Below are positions 5,108 through 5,308 of a DNA stretch of 5,308 nucleotides, piece by piece. A program made the translations under genes and the position numbers. The stretch spans positions 1-5,308 of the forward strand of contig JACPUP010000053.1 in NCBI GenBank assembly GCA_016192205.1. The letters are read 5' to 3'. The first letter of the stretch is position 1. Each line of letters starts with the position of its first letter. Source of the stretch: Candidatus Kerfeldbacteria bacterium (lineage in GTDB: Bacteria > Patescibacteriota > Patescibacteriia > SBBC01 > JACPUP01). The notes beneath the pieces were generated by a model. That model did no database searches, was not told the origin of the DNA, and saw only the letters and a list, made by a program, of their open reading frames with translations.

Positions 5108-5136
5108 CGAGCCGACTTCTCTACGAAGCCGGCTCG
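5108..5136 (+). terminator. Hairpin after the second small gene, terminator-like
   Basis: CGAGCCG, an A-C mismatch, CTTC, a TCTAC loop, GAAG and CGGCTCG give 11 pairs in total, 15 nt past the stop codon. The following CTCATTATT is only moderately T-rich, so this is an imperfect intrinsic terminator. Its base stem repeats that of the hairpin at 4655-4682. Confidence 0.5.
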
Positions 5137-5171
5137 CTCATTATTCGGACAAGCTGAAACGCGCTAAACGC

Positions 5172-5230
5172 GATGAGATGCGATGGCGGAGTCGACCAGT
5201 GAAAGGCCGCTGGAATGGGATGAGATGCGA
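5172..5230 (+). repeat. Direct repeat GATGAGATGCGA, two exact copies
   Basis: The 12-mer occurs exactly at 5172-5183 and 5219-5230, a 47-nt period. The core GATGAGATG also occurs inverted at 3689-3697, at the 3' end of structured-repeat copy 1. The second copy lies about 20 nt before structured-repeat copy 2, so it may be that element's outer left arm. There is no gene in 5094-5308. Confidence 0.55.
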
Positions 5231-5251
5231 AGGGCTGGAGCGAGGAGCGGA

Positions 5252-5308
5252 CGGAGGCGTTGCTCAGTTTGTTTTCTTTTTTGAAAATCCGGTCGGGCGC
5301 GAGGGCAC
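5252..5308 (+). repeat. Dispersed structured repeat, copy 2 (cut by the window edge)
   Basis: These 57 nt align with 3580-3634, keeping CGGAGGCGTTG, the T-run, GAAAATCC and GAGGGCAC exactly. Its left arm GGTCGGG is perfectly complementary to CCCGACC in the right half of copy 1, better than copy 1's own left arm, so copy 2 may be nearer the ancestral form. Substitutions fall mainly at non-silent positions in every frame I read and a 2-nt indel shifts the frame, which argues against coding. Confidence 0.6.

Noticed and set aside
5218..5308. Frame open to the right edge from an ATG at 5220, reading MRCEGLERGADGGVAQ and onward through the structured repeat
   Set aside because: No ribosome binding site is seen, the equivalent copy at 3580 has a 2-nt indel that shifts the frame, and the substitutions are mostly non-silent. 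The conserved features are base pairing and the T-run.
1..5308. CRISPR array, tRNA, rRNA, prophage or transposase genes
   Set aside because: No spaced direct-repeat array, cloverleaf, rRNA-like stretch or integrase/transposase motif was seen on either strand.

Overview
The window looks like a chromosomal piece of a Patescibacteria/CPR (Parcubacteria-like) bacterium with moderately high GC. That placement is an inference. It rests on the very compact secE-nusG-rplK cluster, an rplK followed directly by a small membrane-protein gene instead of rplA, a short heptad-repeat protein of a type often seen in these genomes, palindrome-rich intergenic DNA, and use of TGA, TAA and TAG all as stops, which means the standard bacterial code and not the recoded code of Gracilibacteria/Absconditabacteria. 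No 16S rRNA or other decisive marker is present.

Positions 1-1866, minus strand: a near-consensus sigma70-type promoter (1838-1866) drives secE (1542-1727), nusG (995-1540), rplK (567-992) and a multi-pass membrane protein (1-563, running off the window). Spacers between these genes are only 1, 2 and 3 nt, so translation is almost certainly coupled. The operon joins the Sec translocon small subunit, the NusG transcription factor and ribosomal protein L11. Its leader of about 100 nt holds a possible 11-codon ORF overlapping a hairpin plus T-tract, which could be an attenuator, and three copies of an 8-mer, CTACGCCC.

Positions 1888-3423, minus strand: a 511-residue polytopic membrane protein with GT-C glycosyltransferase features, probably using a lipid-linked sugar outside the membrane.

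Positions 3424-3774 hold no convincing gene. They contain two GC-rich palindromes built on CCCCGCC/GGCGGGG and a structured repeat of about 100-120 nt, folding on paper as a three-way junction. A second copy of its 5' half lies at the right edge (5252-5308).

Positions 3775-5093: a divergent pair of transcription units. On the minus strand is a 110-residue coiled-coil protein; on the plus strand are two small unknown proteins (96 and 124 residues). Each unit has a well-formed -35/-10 promoter with a 17-nt spacer, and a 9-bp inverted repeat lies between the promoters. Two stable hairpins separate the two plus-strand genes and a related hairpin follows the second. Positions 5094-5308 are again repeat-rich intergenic DNA.

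The most distinctive feature is the dispersed structured repeat bracketing the unknown small-gene cluster. No complete new system such as a defence island, CRISPR array or phage is visible.
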